DNA of 64,000 bases from Streptomyces sp. NBC_01460 (GCF_036227405.1 NZ_CP109473.1:5332001-5396000); one strand, 5' to 3'; shown: positions 1-8,786, numbered from the stretch's first letter. The notes: generated from the letters alone by a model not told the origin. Translations and numbers: made by a program.

Positions 1-137
1 CGACCCGACCGTCAGTGTCCCGCTGCCGTTGCGCCATTTCCCCATGGGCACCGACCGTAGACCCCCCGGCCGCCGAGTGGGTCCGGAACGGCACGCAGTG
101 GGTCCCAGGGCCCAAGACCCCGCCGTGCGGGCCGGAT

Positions 138-151
138 TAGGGTCGGATCCG
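138..151 (+). promoter_or_regulatory. possible -10 element of a leaderless promoter
   Basis: The hexamer TAGGGT at 138-143 fits the actinobacterial -10 pattern TAnnnT and sits seven bases before the GTG at 151. No Shine-Dalgarno sequence is visible between them, so transcription may begin at the start codon. The -35 region (AAGACC, around 115-120) is a weak match. Confidence 0.3.
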
Positions 152-942
152 TGGACGCCACCCTGCTTGCGGTCGCCGCGCTCTGGGGCGTGACCGCCGG
201 ACTGCTGCTCCCACGCGCCGCCTACCGCTTCTCCGTCGAGCCCGAGGAGCCCTGGCGGGACGCGTGCCCGGCCGGACACGCGCTCACGGGGCCGGCCGGG
301 GGCTGGCTCGGCCCGACCCGCTGCGGCGCCTGCGCCGTGGCCGTCCCCACGCTCCCGGGAGGCGCGACACCGCAGGCCCCTCCGCCGCCCCGGCCCGGCC
401 GTTACGCGCCCGCCGTCGTCGCCCCGGTGGTCACGGTGCTCGCCTGCGTCGCCCTGGCCGCGGCCACCGGCCTCCGGCCCGAGGCCGTCGTCTGGCTGCT
501 GCTGGCCCCCGTCGCGGTGCTCCTCGCCGTCATCGACCGCCGTGTCCACCGGCTCCCCGACACGCTGACGCTGCCCCTGGCCGGCGCCGCCGCCGTGCTC
601 CTGGGGGGCGCGGCCCTGCTGCCCGAGCACGGCGGATCCTGGACGTCCGCCCTCCTCGGCGGAGCGGCGCTCGGCGGCTTCTACTTCCTGCTCTTCCTGA
701 TCAACCCGAACGGCATGGGCTTCGGCGACGTGAAGCTCGCCCTCCCCCTCGGTGTGGCCCTCGGCTGGTACGGCTGGGCGGTGCTCTGCGCGGGGGGCTT
801 CGCCGGGTTCCTCTTCGGCGCGCTCTACGGCGCCGGACTGATGCTGGCGCGACGCGCCGGACGCAGGACGGGCATCCCGTTCGGCCCGTTCATGATCGCG
901 GGAGCGCTGGTCGGCCTGCTGTTCGGGGGCCTCGCTGCCTGA
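151..942 (+). CDS. prepilin peptidase (A24 family, type IV leader peptidase)
   Basis: A 263-residue polytopic membrane protein. From about residue 85 to the end there are roughly seven hydrophobic segments, and the two catalytic aspartates of the A24 aspartyl proteases are visible: Asp129 in AVIDRRVHRLPD and Asp193 in the GFGDVK motif. The N-terminal 80 residues hold Cys39, Cys58 and Cys61, a reduced version of the zinc/methylase region of full-length PilD proteins, so only the peptidase half looks complete. The family cleaves the leader of type IV pilin-like or Tad/Flp pre-pilins at the membrane. No pilin genes are in view. The start is the GTG at 151, probably leaderless. Confidence 0.88.
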   Translation: MDATLLAVAALWGVTAGLLLPRAAYRFSVEPEEPWRDACPAGHALTGPAGGWLGPTRCGACAVAVPTLPGGATPQAPPPPRPGRYAPAVVAPVVTVLACVALAAATGLRPEAVVWLLLAPVAVLLAVIDRRVHRLPDTLTLPLAGAAAVLLGGAALLPEHGGSWTSALLGGAALGGFYFLLFLINPNGMGFGDVKLALPLGVALGWYGWAVLCAGGFAGFLFGALYGAGLMLARRAGRRTGIPFGPFMIAGALVGLLFGGLAA

Positions 943-1013
943 CTCCCACCCGGCGCACGGACGTACGGAATATCCGGTCGCGCCGGTCCGCGGCGGGCTG
1001 TCACCCTTGGCCC

Positions 1014-1832
1014 ATGACCGGATCTTCGGCGCCCTTCGTCCCCTCCGCTTCCGACGCGCGCTTCGAGGCCCTCGTCGCGGAGGCCGACGCCGCCTCCGTC
1101 GACGGCTGGGACTTCTCGTGGTTCGAGGGGCGGGCCACCGAGGAGCGTCCGTCCTGGGGGTACGCGCGCGCCATGGCGGACCGGCTGGCGCGGGCGCGTG
1201 CCGCGCTCGACATCCAGACCGGGGGAGGGGAGGTGCTCGCCTCCGCGCCGGTGCTGGCGCCGCTGACCGTGGCCACCGAGTCGTGGCCGCCGAACGTCGC
1301 CCGTGCCACCGCCCTGCTCCATCCGCGCGGCGCCGTCGTCGTCGCGGACTCCGACGAGCCGCCGCTGCCCTTCGCGGACGGTGCCTTCGACCTGGTGGTG
1401 AGCAGGCACCCGGTGACGACCTGGTGGGCCGAGATCGCCCGGGTCCTGGCCCCCGGGGGCACGTACTTCTCCCAGCAGGTCGGCAGGGAGAGCGTGTTCG
1501 AGCTCGTCGAGTACTTCCTCGGCCCGCGGTCCGCCGAGGAGCGCGGTGCCCGGGATCCGCAGGCTGCGCGGGAGGACGCCGAGGCGGCCGGGCTGGAGGT
1601 GAGGGACCTGCGCGCCGAGCGGCTCCGGATCGAGTTCCTCGACATCGGCGCCGTCGTCCACTTCCTGCGCAAGGTCATCTGGATGGTGCCCGGATTCACC
1701 GTGGGTGCCTACCTTCCCCAACTGCGTTCACTGCACCGCCGGATCGAGCGGGAGGGGCCGTTCGTCGCCCACAGCGCCCGCTTCCTGATCGAGGCGCGCA
1801 AGCCGGAGGAATCGCCAACGGGCCTGCGCTGA
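1014..1832 (+). CDS. SAM-dependent class I methyltransferase
   Basis: Encodes 272 residues. The central part reads as a Methyltransf_11-type fold: a strand plus acidic loop (VVVADSDEPPLPF), then FADGAFDLVVSRH, which is the usual post-motif strand, and EIARVLAPGGTYFSQQVG, the typical 'LkPGG' motif. The reading frame stays open upstream of 1014, but that part is a shadow of the prepilin peptidase gene, and the ATG at 1014 begins the recognisable protein. The substrate cannot be told from sequence. It lies 71 bp after the peptidase gene on the same strand, and nothing else suggests a shared function. Confidence 0.82.
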   Translation: MTGSSAPFVPSASDARFEALVAEADAASVDGWDFSWFEGRATEERPSWGYARAMADRLARARAALDIQTGGGEVLASAPVLAPLTVATESWPPNVARATALLHPRGAVVVADSDEPPLPFADGAFDLVVSRHPVTTWWAEIARVLAPGGTYFSQQVGRESVFELVEYFLGPRSAEERGARDPQAAREDAEAAGLEVRDLRAERLRIEFLDIGAVVHFLRKVIWMVPGFTVGAYLPQLRSLHRRIEREGPFVAHSARFLIEARKPEESPTGLR

Positions 1833-1935
1833 GGGCGCCTTCACACGCCGCCGACGCAACGGCATCACCTGCCCCTCCGTCCTACCCACGAGTGGTGCGA
1901 CCCTGGTGGTTGAGCGCACAACGAAGGAGCAGGTC

Positions 1936-2391
1936 ATGTCGGTGGGAAGGGAATTGCCGGGCGAGGAGATCAGCGCTCCCGCCGGCCGGCCGCGCCACGG
2001 GAGGGCCGACTGGCTCACGGGTGCGCGGATCGCCTCCGTCCAGGGCCTGTTCTACCGCCCCGAGGGCCTCGCGGGGGAGCCCGAAGCCGTCGAATTCGTT
2101 CTGGAGGACGGCCAGTCGGTGCTGCTCACCTGCGCCTCCGACCGGACGCTGAGCATCACCTCCGGTGCCTGGCCCGTCCTGCCCGACTGGTGCGTGCCCG
2201 CGGGGCAGTGGCAGTTCGAGCAGCTGAGCCGGCTTCCGCCACCCCCGTACGGCGGTGCCTGGACCGTCACCGGCACGCAGGAGCGGCGCGACGAGCACGG
2301 CGAGGTGCGCGAGGCGGTGTTCCGGTGCGAGAACGGCGACTTCGTGGTCCTCGGCGGCGACACGGTGGCGATCCGCTTCGTGCCGCACTGA
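1936..2391 (+). CDS. conserved hypothetical protein, 151 residues
   Basis: I do not recognise a characterised family. The product is acidic, soluble and rich in beta-prone stretches with several Trp (WLTGARI, VLPDWCVPAGQWQFEQL, GGAWTVTGTQ), and has no signal peptide or membrane segment. The frame is open from 1906, but AAGGAG at 1924-1929 sits seven bases before the ATG at 1936, which decides the start. It ends 18 bp from the stop of the convergent gene at 2410, with no room for a long terminator. Confidence 0.65.
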   Translation: MSVGRELPGEEISAPAGRPRHGRADWLTGARIASVQGLFYRPEGLAGEPEAVEFVLEDGQSVLLTCASDRTLSITSGAWPVLPDWCVPAGQWQFEQLSRLPPPPYGGAWTVTGTQERRDEHGEVREAVFRCENGDFVVLGGDTVAIRFVPH

Positions 2392-2409
2392 GCCCCGCCG
2401 GGCCGTGCC

Positions 2410-3588
2410 CTACGCGTGCGCGCCCACCGTCACCTCTCCCACCGTCAGCTCCGGGGTCCCCTCCAGCACCTGCCCCAGGTGCTCCACCCGCGACTCCAGC
2501 GCCCGCATGAGACCGGCGTCCAGGGGGCTCAGCGGTTCCACGGTCACCGCGACGCGCCTCCCGGAGCGCCGCTGGTGCCAGACCCCGGCGACCGTGCCGT
2601 CCACCAGCAGCACCGGGAAGTTGCCCGCCTGGCCGCCGGCGAGCGCCCGTTCGCGGGCGGCGCCGGGGAAGAGCCGCTCGCGGGGCCGGGAGGCGATGGT
2701 GAAGGCGTCGAAGTAGGGAAGCAGGCGCACGCCGCGCGGACCCGCCGACGGGAAGCGGGTGTCGCCCGCCACCACCCAGGCGGCCCCGCAGCCCTCGAAC
2801 ACCACCTCCTCGATCGCGCCGGCCCGGGCCAGGTCCTCGAAGAGCCGCCCGGCCCAGCTGTGGGGCGCCGCCAGCCACTGGGCGAAGTGGACGGGAGTGG
2901 CGGGGCCGTAGGCCCGCAGGTAGCGCCGCACGAGCGCGGCGGTCGCCTCCGGACCGGGCATCGGGACGGTCCCCGGGTTGGTGTACGTCGCCTTCCGGCC
3001 CCGGTTCGGCGCGTAACAGAGCGCGCCCCGATGGCCGGCCAGGTGCAGCACCTGGCGCCACCGCGGCCACATCCCCTGGAACGCGGGCATCACCAGGTCG
3101 CCCGCCCAGGTGCCGGTGCGGCCGATCACCTCGTCGGAGAGCTCGTCGATCGTGAGCTCGGCGCCGGTCAGGGCGTCGGCCACCGCGGCCACCACCGCCT
3201 CGACCTGCTCCGGTGTCATCCGGGCGTCCTTGGTGAACGGGCTGCCGCCCGCCGGCACGGCCGACAGGGCCCCGGTCCACATCGGCAGGTCCTCGGCGGG
3301 CAGCAGGTGCACGGTGCCGCGCGGCCCGAACGTCTTCACGACCGTCCGGTCGGTCCACAGCGCCGTACGCACGTTCGTCCGTGTCACCCCCGGCGCACGC
3401 AGTCCGGTCGAGAGCTCGGCGGCGGACAGCACCTGCGCATGGGCCCCCAGCATCGCGGCGACGGCACCGGGGACACCGGAGGCGGCGTGGGCGGCCGAGG
3501 AGGGGCCGTCGGAGAGGGACTGCCGGTCGAGGCGCCGGGCGTTCGCCCGGGCCCAGGTCACGGTCGCGCCGCGGGCTCGTGTCGTCAT
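2410..3588 (-). CDS. winged-helix DNA-binding protein, HTH_42 / AlkZ-like
   Basis: Encodes 392 residues. It matches the layout of the HTH_42 family (YcaQ/AlkZ relatives, DNA glycosylases acting on damaged or crosslinked bases): an N-terminal winged-helix region (about residues 40-110, with RTALWTDRTVVKTFGPRGTVHLL), a middle part with further wing-like repeats, and a C-terminal lobe with LLPYFDAFTIASRPR and VLLVDGTVAGVWHQRR. In AlkZ the catalytic motif is QxQ or QxD. I could not place it here, so catalysis is inferred only by family. It is transcribed away from the C-rich RNA, whose region serves as its upstream flank. Confidence 0.78.
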   Translation of the reverse strand: MTTRARGATVTWARANARRLDRQSLSDGPSSAAHAASGVPGAVAAMLGAHAQVLSAAELSTGLRAPGVTRTNVRTALWTDRTVVKTFGPRGTVHLLPAEDLPMWTGALSAVPAGGSPFTKDARMTPEQVEAVVAAVADALTGAELTIDELSDEVIGRTGTWAGDLVMPAFQGMWPRWRQVLHLAGHRGALCYAPNRGRKATYTNPGTVPMPGPEATAALVRRYLRAYGPATPVHFAQWLAAPHSWAGRLFEDLARAGAIEEVVFEGCGAAWVVAGDTRFPSAGPRGVRLLPYFDAFTIASRPRERLFPGAARERALAGGQAGNFPVLLVDGTVAGVWHQRRSGRRVAVTVEPLSPLDAGLMRALESRVEHLGQVLEGTPELTVGEVTVGAHA

Positions 3589-3699
3589 GGGCCGAATGTA
3601 GGACGTCTACAGGACAGGAACGGTCCTGATGGCGTCCGGCTCAGGCGCCTACGGAGGGTCCCGCAGCGCAGTTCGCCGAATTCGGAGAGTGATTATTTC

Positions 3700-3793
3700 G
3701 TGGCGTGGCACCCAGCATCACTTACGAAGGGTTATGGTGGAAACCCCCCCTCGGGCCGGTCCGTAACCCCCCCCACGGACCGGCCCGTTTTTT
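3700..3793 (+). ncRNA. C-rich small RNA resembling actinobacterial 6C RNA
   Basis: This segment lies between the start of the gene at 3588 and the end of the one at 3911, both on the minus strand, so no plus-strand gene feeds it. It carries a seven-C run at 3744-3750 and an eight-C run at 3767-3774. The second run sits in the loop of a 13-bp hairpin (3752-3764 with 3775-3787) followed by six T, a classic intrinsic terminator. A weaker stem can form between 3711-3720 and 3731-3740. Two C-runs plus a rho-independent terminator are the hallmark of the 6C RNA class known in Streptomyces and mycobacteria. The 5' end is approximate. Confidence 0.65.
3752..3793 (+). terminator. intrinsic terminator of the C-rich RNA
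   Basis: Perfect 13-bp stem CGGGCCGGTCCGT / ACGGACCGGCCCG with a ten-base A2C8 loop, followed by TTTTTT. The T-tract gives plus-strand direction, although no plus-strand protein gene precedes it. Confidence 0.9.
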
Positions 3794-3910
3794 GTGCCCG
3801 GAGTGTGCTCCGGATGTGCGGGCCGCGTGCGGGGCCGGTGTCGACCCCCGGCGGCGTACGGAGATCCACCCCCCGGCGCACGGAGATCCACCCCGCGGCG
3901 GCCGTGTGCC

Positions 3911-4948
3911 TCAGCCCCGGTTGGCCCAGATGTTGGTGCTCGCGGTGTCCACGGCGAAGGTGTCGATGTCCTTCAGCTCGGCGGCGGTCAGCGCCGGTGC
4001 GGCGAGCGCGGCCACGTTCTCCTCCAGCTGCCGCACACTCGACGCGCCGATCAGGGCCGAGGTCATGCGGCTGTCCCGCAGGACCCAGTTGAGCGCCAGC
4101 TGGGCGAGCGACTGGCCGCGCCCCTGTGCGATGTCGTTCAGCCCGCGCAGCCGGCGCACCATCTCCTCGGACAGCAGGCCGGGGTCGAGGGACTTGCCCT
4201 GGCTGGCGCGCGAACCCTCCGGGATGCCTGCCAGGTACTTGCCGGTGAGCAGCCCCTGGGCGAGCGGCGCGAAGGAGATGCAGCCCATGCCGGCCGCCTC
4301 CAGGGTGTCGAGCAGTCCGTCGGACTCCACCCATCGGTTGACCATCGAGTAGGACGGCTGGTGGATCAGGGCCGGCACACCCATCTCCCGCAGGATCCGG
4401 GCCGCCTCCGCGGTCTGCGCCGCGGTGTAGGAGGACACGCCGGCGTACAGGGCCTTGCCCTGGCTCACGGCGGAGGCGAGCGCCCCCATCGTCTCCTCCA
4501 GCGGGGTGGCCGGGTCGAAGCGGTGCGAGTAGAAGATGTCGACGTGGTCGAGCCCCATGCGCTTCAGCGACGCGTCGAGCGAGGAGAGCAGGTACTTGCG
4601 GGACCCCCACTCGCCGTACGGGCCGGGGTGCATCAGATAGCCGGCCTTGGTGGAGATGACGAGCTCGTCCCGGTACGGGGCGAAGTCCTGGCGGAAGAGC
4701 TTGCCGAAGTTCAGCTCGGCGGAGCCGGGAGGCGGGCCGTAGTTGTTGGCCAGGTCGAAGTGGGTCACACCCAGATCGAAGGCGCGGCGCAGGATCGCCC
4801 GCTGGGATCCCAGGGCGCGGTCGTCGCCGAAGTTGTGCCAGAGGCCGAGCGAGACGGCGGGGAGCTTGAGCCCGCTGCGGCCCGTGCGGCGGTACTCCAT
4901 GGAGTCGTAGCGTGCGGTATCGGCGCGGTAGGAGAGGGAATCAGTCAC
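3911..4948 (-). CDS. aldo/keto reductase, YghZ (L-glyceraldehyde 3-phosphate reductase) type
   Basis: Encodes 345 residues of the AKR TIM-barrel fold. Visible landmarks are LGLWHNFGDD, the active-site FDLANNYGPPPGSAE (Asp and Tyr of the AKR tetrad), VISTKAGYLMHPGPYGEWGSRKYL (Lys of the tetrad) and DIFYSHRFD (His). The STKAGY...GSRKYLL wording is typical of the YghZ/Gpr subgroup, NADPH-dependent reductases acting on glyceraldehyde phosphate, methylglyoxal and similar toxic aldehydes. The start is the GTG at 4948, preceded by AAGGAG with proper spacing. It is monocistronic as far as can be seen. Confidence 0.88.
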   Translation of the reverse strand: MTDSLSYRADTARYDSMEYRRTGRSGLKLPAVSLGLWHNFGDDRALGSQRAILRRAFDLGVTHFDLANNYGPPPGSAELNFGKLFRQDFAPYRDELVISTKAGYLMHPGPYGEWGSRKYLLSSLDASLKRMGLDHVDIFYSHRFDPATPLEETMGALASAVSQGKALYAGVSSYTAAQTAEAARILREMGVPALIHQPSYSMVNRWVESDGLLDTLEAAGMGCISFAPLAQGLLTGKYLAGIPEGSRASQGKSLDPGLLSEEMVRRLRGLNDIAQGRGQSLAQLALNWVLRDSRMTSALIGASSVRQLEENVAALAAPALTAAELKDIDTFAVDTASTNIWANRG

Positions 4949-5147
4949 GTTTCACTCCTTATCACGGAGTTGTGACAGGCCGGGTTGGGCCCCCGTGACC
5001 CGTCCGCAGTAATGTGGCCGCTTCGGGACATGCCGATCCGCGGCGCGAGAGCGCGGACCGCACGGCGTCCCCCGGGGGGCGGCCCCGGACCCCCGGCGAG
5101 GGGGAGGGCGGGCCCCGGGCCCGCACGGAACCGAGAGGGTGAACTCA

Positions 5148-5909
5148 GTGAACTTGCGCGACCTGGTGTACGGGCTCTACGCACGCCGGGTGGGAGGCCG
5201 CCTGGACCACGACCAGGTGCCCAAGCACATCGGAGTCATCCTCGACGGGAACCGGCGGTGGGCGAAGGCGTCCGGCGGCTCGGCCGTGCAGGGGCATCAG
5301 GCCGGCGCGGACAAGATCTCCGAGCTGCTCGGCTGGTGCAGCGAGACCGATGTCGAGGTCGTCACCCTCTGGCTGCTGTCCACGGACAACTTCGACCGGC
5401 CCGAGGCGGAGCTCATCCCGCTGCTCGGCATCATCGAGAACACCGTGCGCCAGCTGGCGTCCGACGGGCGGTGGCGCGTCCACCACGTCGGCACGCTCGA
5501 CCTGCTGCCCGCGCGGACCCAGACCGTCCTCAAGGAGGCGGAGGAGGCCACGGCGGGGGTCGACGGGATAATCGTCAACGTCGCCGTCGGCTACGGCGGA
5601 CGCCAGGAGATCGCGGACGCCGTGCGGTCCCTGCTGCTGGAGCACTCCTCCAAGGGCACCACCTTCGAGGAGCTCGCCGAGGTCGTCTCCACGGACCTCA
5701 TCTCCGAGCACCTCTACACCCGCGGACAGCCCGACCCGGACCTGGTGATCCGTACCAGCGGGGAGCAGCGGCTGTCGGGCTTCATGCTCTGGCAGAGCGC
5801 CCATTCGGAGTACTACTTCTGCGAGGTCTTCTGGCCGGCCTTCCGCAAGGTCGACTTCCTGCGCGCCCTGCGTGACTACGCGGCGCGCCACCGGCGCTAC
5901 GGGGCCTGA
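5148..5909 (+). CDS. uppS: short isoprenyl transferase (cis-prenyltransferase)
   Basis: Encodes 253 residues. It joins isopentenyl diphosphate to an allylic diphosphate in cis configuration. The UPP synthase signatures are present: [14 protein letters not shown] with the catalytic Asp of DGNRRWA, the [13 protein letters not shown] helix, and the C-terminal [29 protein letters not shown] block. The wording ([16 protein letters not shown]-like end) resembles the mycobacterial short-chain enzyme Rv1086 (Z,E-FPP synthase) more than the long-chain decaprenyl enzyme, so the product may be short. AGAGG at 5134-5138 favours the GTG at 5148; the in-frame GTG at 5139 overlaps that ribosome site. Confidence 0.88.
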   Translation: MNLRDLVYGLYARRVGGRLDHDQVPKHIGVILDGNRRWAKASGGSAVQGHQAGADKISELLGWCSETDVEVVTLWLLSTDNFDRPEAELIPLLGIIENTVRQLASDGRWRVHHVGTLDLLPARTQTVLKEAEEATAGVDGIIVNVAVGYGGRQEIADAVRSLLLEHSSKGTTFEELAEVVSTDLISEHLYTRGQPDPDLVIRTSGEQRLSGFMLWQSAHSEYYFCEVFWPAFRKVDFLRALRDYAARHRRYGA

Positions 5910-6232
5910 CGGCACGGGGTCACGGGGGGCCGGGAGCCCGGCGGGACACACCTTCTCGCAGGCCGCGGCATGGCTTCGCGTGTTCGAGGGAATACAGCTC
6001 TCAGGTCGATGTCCGGTCAGCAACCAGGCGGACGTCGCAGCCAAGTGAGCGGCACCCAGCCCGCTCGCCCGGGAGGCCCTTTGCACACGAAGGACCGCAC
6101 ACCGTGCGGCCGACGCGGAGGGCCGGCGTTCGGCCCGCGCACGGGGTCCGAACCCGGTCCGTCCTCTCCCTTCGGGAAGTTCCGCGACGCCCGTCGCACT
6201 CCCCGACCTCGTCCGAGGGGGTACGTCCTTCC
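5910..6232. other. 323-bp intergenic region between uppS and the PhoH gene
   Basis: No convincing protein gene. The block 6007-6037 can fold with an imperfect stem (CGATGTCCG with CGGACGTCG) around GTCAGCAACCAG, and a second hairpin CCGCAC-acc-GTGCGG lies at 6095-6109. I could not match either to a riboswitch family. A Shine-Dalgarno-like GAGGGG (6215-6220) serves the next gene. Confidence 0.5.
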
Positions 6233-7555
6233 GTGGTGACCAGCACTAAGCGCCGCATGCCCGACAGGCGCACCTATGTTCTCGACACCAGCGTCCTGCT
6301 GGCCGACCCCAACGCCATGGCCCGCTTCGACGAGCACGAAGTCGTGCTGCCGATCGTCGTGGTCACGGAGCTGGAGGCCAAAAGGCACCACCCCGAGCTG
6401 GGATACTTCGCGAGGCAGGCCCTGCGCCTGCTGGACGACTTCCGTGTCCGGTACGGCCGGCTGGACGCCCCGATCCCGCTCGGGGATCTGGGCGGGTCAC
6501 TCCGTGTCGAGCTCAACCATTCCGACCCCGGCGTCCTGCCCGCCGGCTACCGGTTGGGGGACAACGACTCACGGATCCTCGCGGTCGCGCGCAACCTGCA
6601 GGCGGAGGGGTACGACGTCACCGTCGTCTCCAAGGACCTGCCGCTCCGGATCAAGGCGTCCTCGGTCGGCCTCCTCGCCGAGGAGTACCGCGCCGAACTC
6701 GCGATCACCGACTCCGGCTGGACCGGGATGTCGGAGCTCTCCCTCGCGGCCGAGCAGGTCGACCTGCTCTTCAGCGAGGAGAGCCTCTACATCCCGGAGG
6801 CCGCCGACTACCCGGTGCACACCGGCCTGGTCCTCCAATCCGAGCGCGGGAAGGCGCTGGGCAGGGTCACGGCCGAGGGCAACGTCCGTCTCGTGCGCGG
6901 CGACCGGGAGGCGTTCGGGATCCACGGCCGCAGTGCCGAGCAGCGGATCGCGCTCGACCTGCTCCTCGATCCGGACATCGGCATCGTGTCGATGGGCGGC
7001 AGGGCGGGCACCGGCAAGTCCGCCCTGGCGCTCTGCGCGGGGCTGGACGCCGTGCTGGAACGCAGGCAGCACAAGAAGGTGATGGTCTTCCGGCCGCTGT
7101 ACGCGGTCGGCGGCCAGGAGCTCGGCTATCTCCCCGGCAGCGAGTCCGAGAAGATGAGCCCCTGGGCACAGGCCGTCTTCGACACGCTGTCGGCGGTCGC
7201 GGGGCGCGAGGTCATCGAAGAGGTGCTGGGGCGCGGGATGCTGGAGATCCTGCCGCTCACCCACATCCGCGGCCGGTCGCTCCACGACGCGTTCGTCATC
7301 GTGGACGAGGCCCAGTCGCTCGAGCGGAACGTCCTGCTGACCGTGTTGTCCCGGATCGGGGCGAATTCGCGGGTGGTGCTCACCCACGACGTGGCGCAGC
7401 GGGACAACCTCAGGGTCGGCCGGTACGACGGAGTCGTCGCCGTGGTCGAGAAACTGAAGGGGCATCCGCTCTTCGCGCACGTCACGCTCACCCGCTCGGA
7501 GCGTTCGCCGATCGCCGCGCTGGTGACCGAAATGCTGGAGGACGGCCACATCTGA
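6233..7555 (+). CDS. PhoH family protein with N-terminal PIN domain
   Basis: Encodes 440 residues. Residues about 12-140 form a PIN nuclease domain ([36 protein letters not shown] give the acidic metal-binding residues). The C-terminal half is a PhoH-type P-loop ATPase with Walker [12 protein letters not shown] near residue 260 and Walker [14 protein letters not shown] near 357. This PIN-PhoH fusion (PhoH2 type) is an ATP-dependent RNA helicase and sequence-specific ribonuclease in mycobacteria. The long open frame runs upstream to 6104, but the GTG at 6233 with GAGGGG upstream begins the conserved text. A strong hairpin terminator follows. Confidence 0.9.
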   Translation: MVTSTKRRMPDRRTYVLDTSVLLADPNAMARFDEHEVVLPIVVVTELEAKRHHPELGYFARQALRLLDDFRVRYGRLDAPIPLGDLGGSLRVELNHSDPGVLPAGYRLGDNDSRILAVARNLQAEGYDVTVVSKDLPLRIKASSVGLLAEEYRAELAITDSGWTGMSELSLAAEQVDLLFSEESLYIPEAADYPVHTGLVLQSERGKALGRVTAEGNVRLVRGDREAFGIHGRSAEQRIALDLLLDPDIGIVSMGGRAGTGKSALALCAGLDAVLERRQHKKVMVFRPLYAVGGQELGYLPGSESEKMSPWAQAVFDTLSAVAGREVIEEVLGRGMLEILPLTHIRGRSLHDAFVIVDEAQSLERNVLLTVLSRIGANSRVVLTHDVAQRDNLRVGRYDGVVAVVEKLKGHPLFAHVTLTRSERSPIAALVTEMLEDGHI

Positions 7556-7572
7556 CCTGGTACACCCCATAG

Positions 7573-7611
7573 ATGCCGCCCGGCGAGCCAAGGAGCTTAG
7601 CCGGGCGGCAT
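7573..7611 (+). terminator. hairpin terminator after the PhoH gene
   Basis: Twelve-base-pair perfect stem ATGCCGCCCGGC (7573-7584) with GCCGGGCGGCAT (7600-7611), 15-base loop, 18 bp after the stop codon. There is no T-run, as is common for Streptomyces terminators. Confidence 0.75.
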
Positions 7612-7943
7612 TGTGCTGCGCCGTCATTTCCGAAAAAGTTGTGCGCCAAACGAGGTGTGAGCTTTCACACGCAACACAGAATTGCAACGCACCGTGTCCT
7701 TCCGGCAGAGTCTTGCTTCCGTCAGGCCCCGCATACGGCACTTGGGCACCTCCAGAGGCGCCTCGCATCACACAACTCAACAGACGCCGTCCGTATGCCG
7801 CCCGCGAGTACCACGCGGCACTTCCGCAAGGGAGTGCCCACCGGGCCCGTGCCTCCCGTGACCCAAGCAGTAGGGAGGCCAGTGTCAAGGGCACGATTGC
7901 GCTCGCGAGGTCACCTAAGCGGGCGATGCTGGAAGGACACCGT
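7612..7943 (+). other. 330-bp leader region before the lytic transglycosylase
   Basis: No protein gene is supported here. It holds a hairpin GGCACT...AGTGCC around 7820-7841. Cell-wall hydrolase genes of Streptomyces often carry a c-di-AMP (ydaO) riboswitch in long leaders. I looked for the conserved ydaO blocks and did not see them, so the function of this leader is open. GGAAGGA at 7931-7937 is the ribosome-binding site. Confidence 0.45.
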
Positions 7944-8654
7944 GTGAGCCGGATCTCGGTCCGGGGGTTCGCCGTGGCATCTGCCACCGCGGTCACCACC
8001 GTAGGCGCCGTCGTAGGCGTTGCGTCGGGCAGCACTCCCGCTGTCGACGACAACAACTTCGAGGCGGCCGCAGCCGACACCACGCTGCTCGCAGACATCC
8101 CCGCGGGCCAGCAGGCCCAGGTGCAGACCGCTTCGCTGACGCAGCAGGCCGACGCCCAGGCGTCCGCGGCCGACGCGGCGGCCAAGAAGTCCGCCGAGGA
8201 GACGGCCCGCATCCAGGCCGCCAAGGACGCCAAGTCGAAGAAGCAGGCGGCCGAGGACAAGCTGGAGGCGGAGCGCGAGGCCAAGGAGAAGAAGGAGGCC
8301 GAGCGCGCGAGCCGGTCGTCCGTCCGTGACGCCACCTCGTTCTCGGCGCAGGGCTCCTACAGCGTGGCCGAGGTCCAGGCCATTGCGCGTCAGATGATGC
8401 CGGCCGATCAGTTCCAGTGCTTCAGCAACATCGTGGACCGCGAGTCGGGCTGGAACTACCAGGCGTCCAACCCGTCCTCCGGGGCCTACGGCATCATGCA
8501 GGCGCTGCCGGGCTCCAAGATGGCGTCGGCGGGCGCGGACTGGCAGACCAACCCGGCCACGCAGATCAAGTGGGGCCTGAGCTACATGAACAGCGACCGC
8601 TACGGCAGCCCCTGTGCGGCCTGGTCGTTCTGGCAGGCCAACCACTGGTACTAG
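7944..8654 (+). CDS. secreted lytic transglycosylase (SLT domain)
   Basis: Encodes 236 residues. The N-terminal signal or anchor region is VRGFAVASATAVTTVGAVVGVASG. It is followed by an Ala/Lys/Glu-rich coiled coil (about residues 70-130, with KKSAEETARIQAAKDAKSKK) and a C-terminal lysozyme-like SLT domain: NIVDRESGWNYQASNPSSGAYGIMQALPG holds the catalytic Glu in RESGW and the AYGIMQ motif, ending WQANHWY. It would cleave peptidoglycan glycan strands outside the cell. GTG 7944 is chosen because GGAAGGA at 7931-7937 lies between it and the in-frame ATG at 7926. A 17-bp hairpin follows. Confidence 0.88.
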   Translation: MSRISVRGFAVASATAVTTVGAVVGVASGSTPAVDDNNFEAAAADTTLLADIPAGQQAQVQTASLTQQADAQASAADAAAKKSAEETARIQAAKDAKSKKQAAEDKLEAEREAKEKKEAERASRSSVRDATSFSAQGSYSVAEVQAIARQMMPADQFQCFSNIVDRESGWNYQASNPSSGAYGIMQALPGSKMASAGADWQTNPATQIKWGLSYMNSDRYGSPCAAWSFWQANHWY

Positions 8655-8683
8655 GAGCCCCGCGAGGTTCCACGCCCAACTCC

Positions 8684-8720
8684 GCGATGCCCCGCACCGT
8701 CCTACGGTGCGGGGCATCGC
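8684..8720 (+). terminator. hairpin terminator after the transglycosylase gene
   Basis: Perfect 17-bp stem (8684-8700 with 8704-8720) closing a three-base loop CCT; strong GC stem without a T-run. Confidence 0.8.
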
Positions 8721-8786
8721 GCGTGTACGGTCGATCCGGACAGCTCCGGGGGCGTGTGTGGGGCGGACGGGGGAAAAGGGAAAACC

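Noticed and set aside
3705..3793. Short ORF with TTA-Trp-Trp as a tryptophan attenuator leader
   Set aside because: No biosynthetic gene follows on the plus strand, and the two C-runs with a terminator fit a stand-alone small RNA better.
7612..7943. ydaO (c-di-AMP) riboswitch
   Set aside because: Conserved blocks of the class were not found by eye; kept only as an open question.
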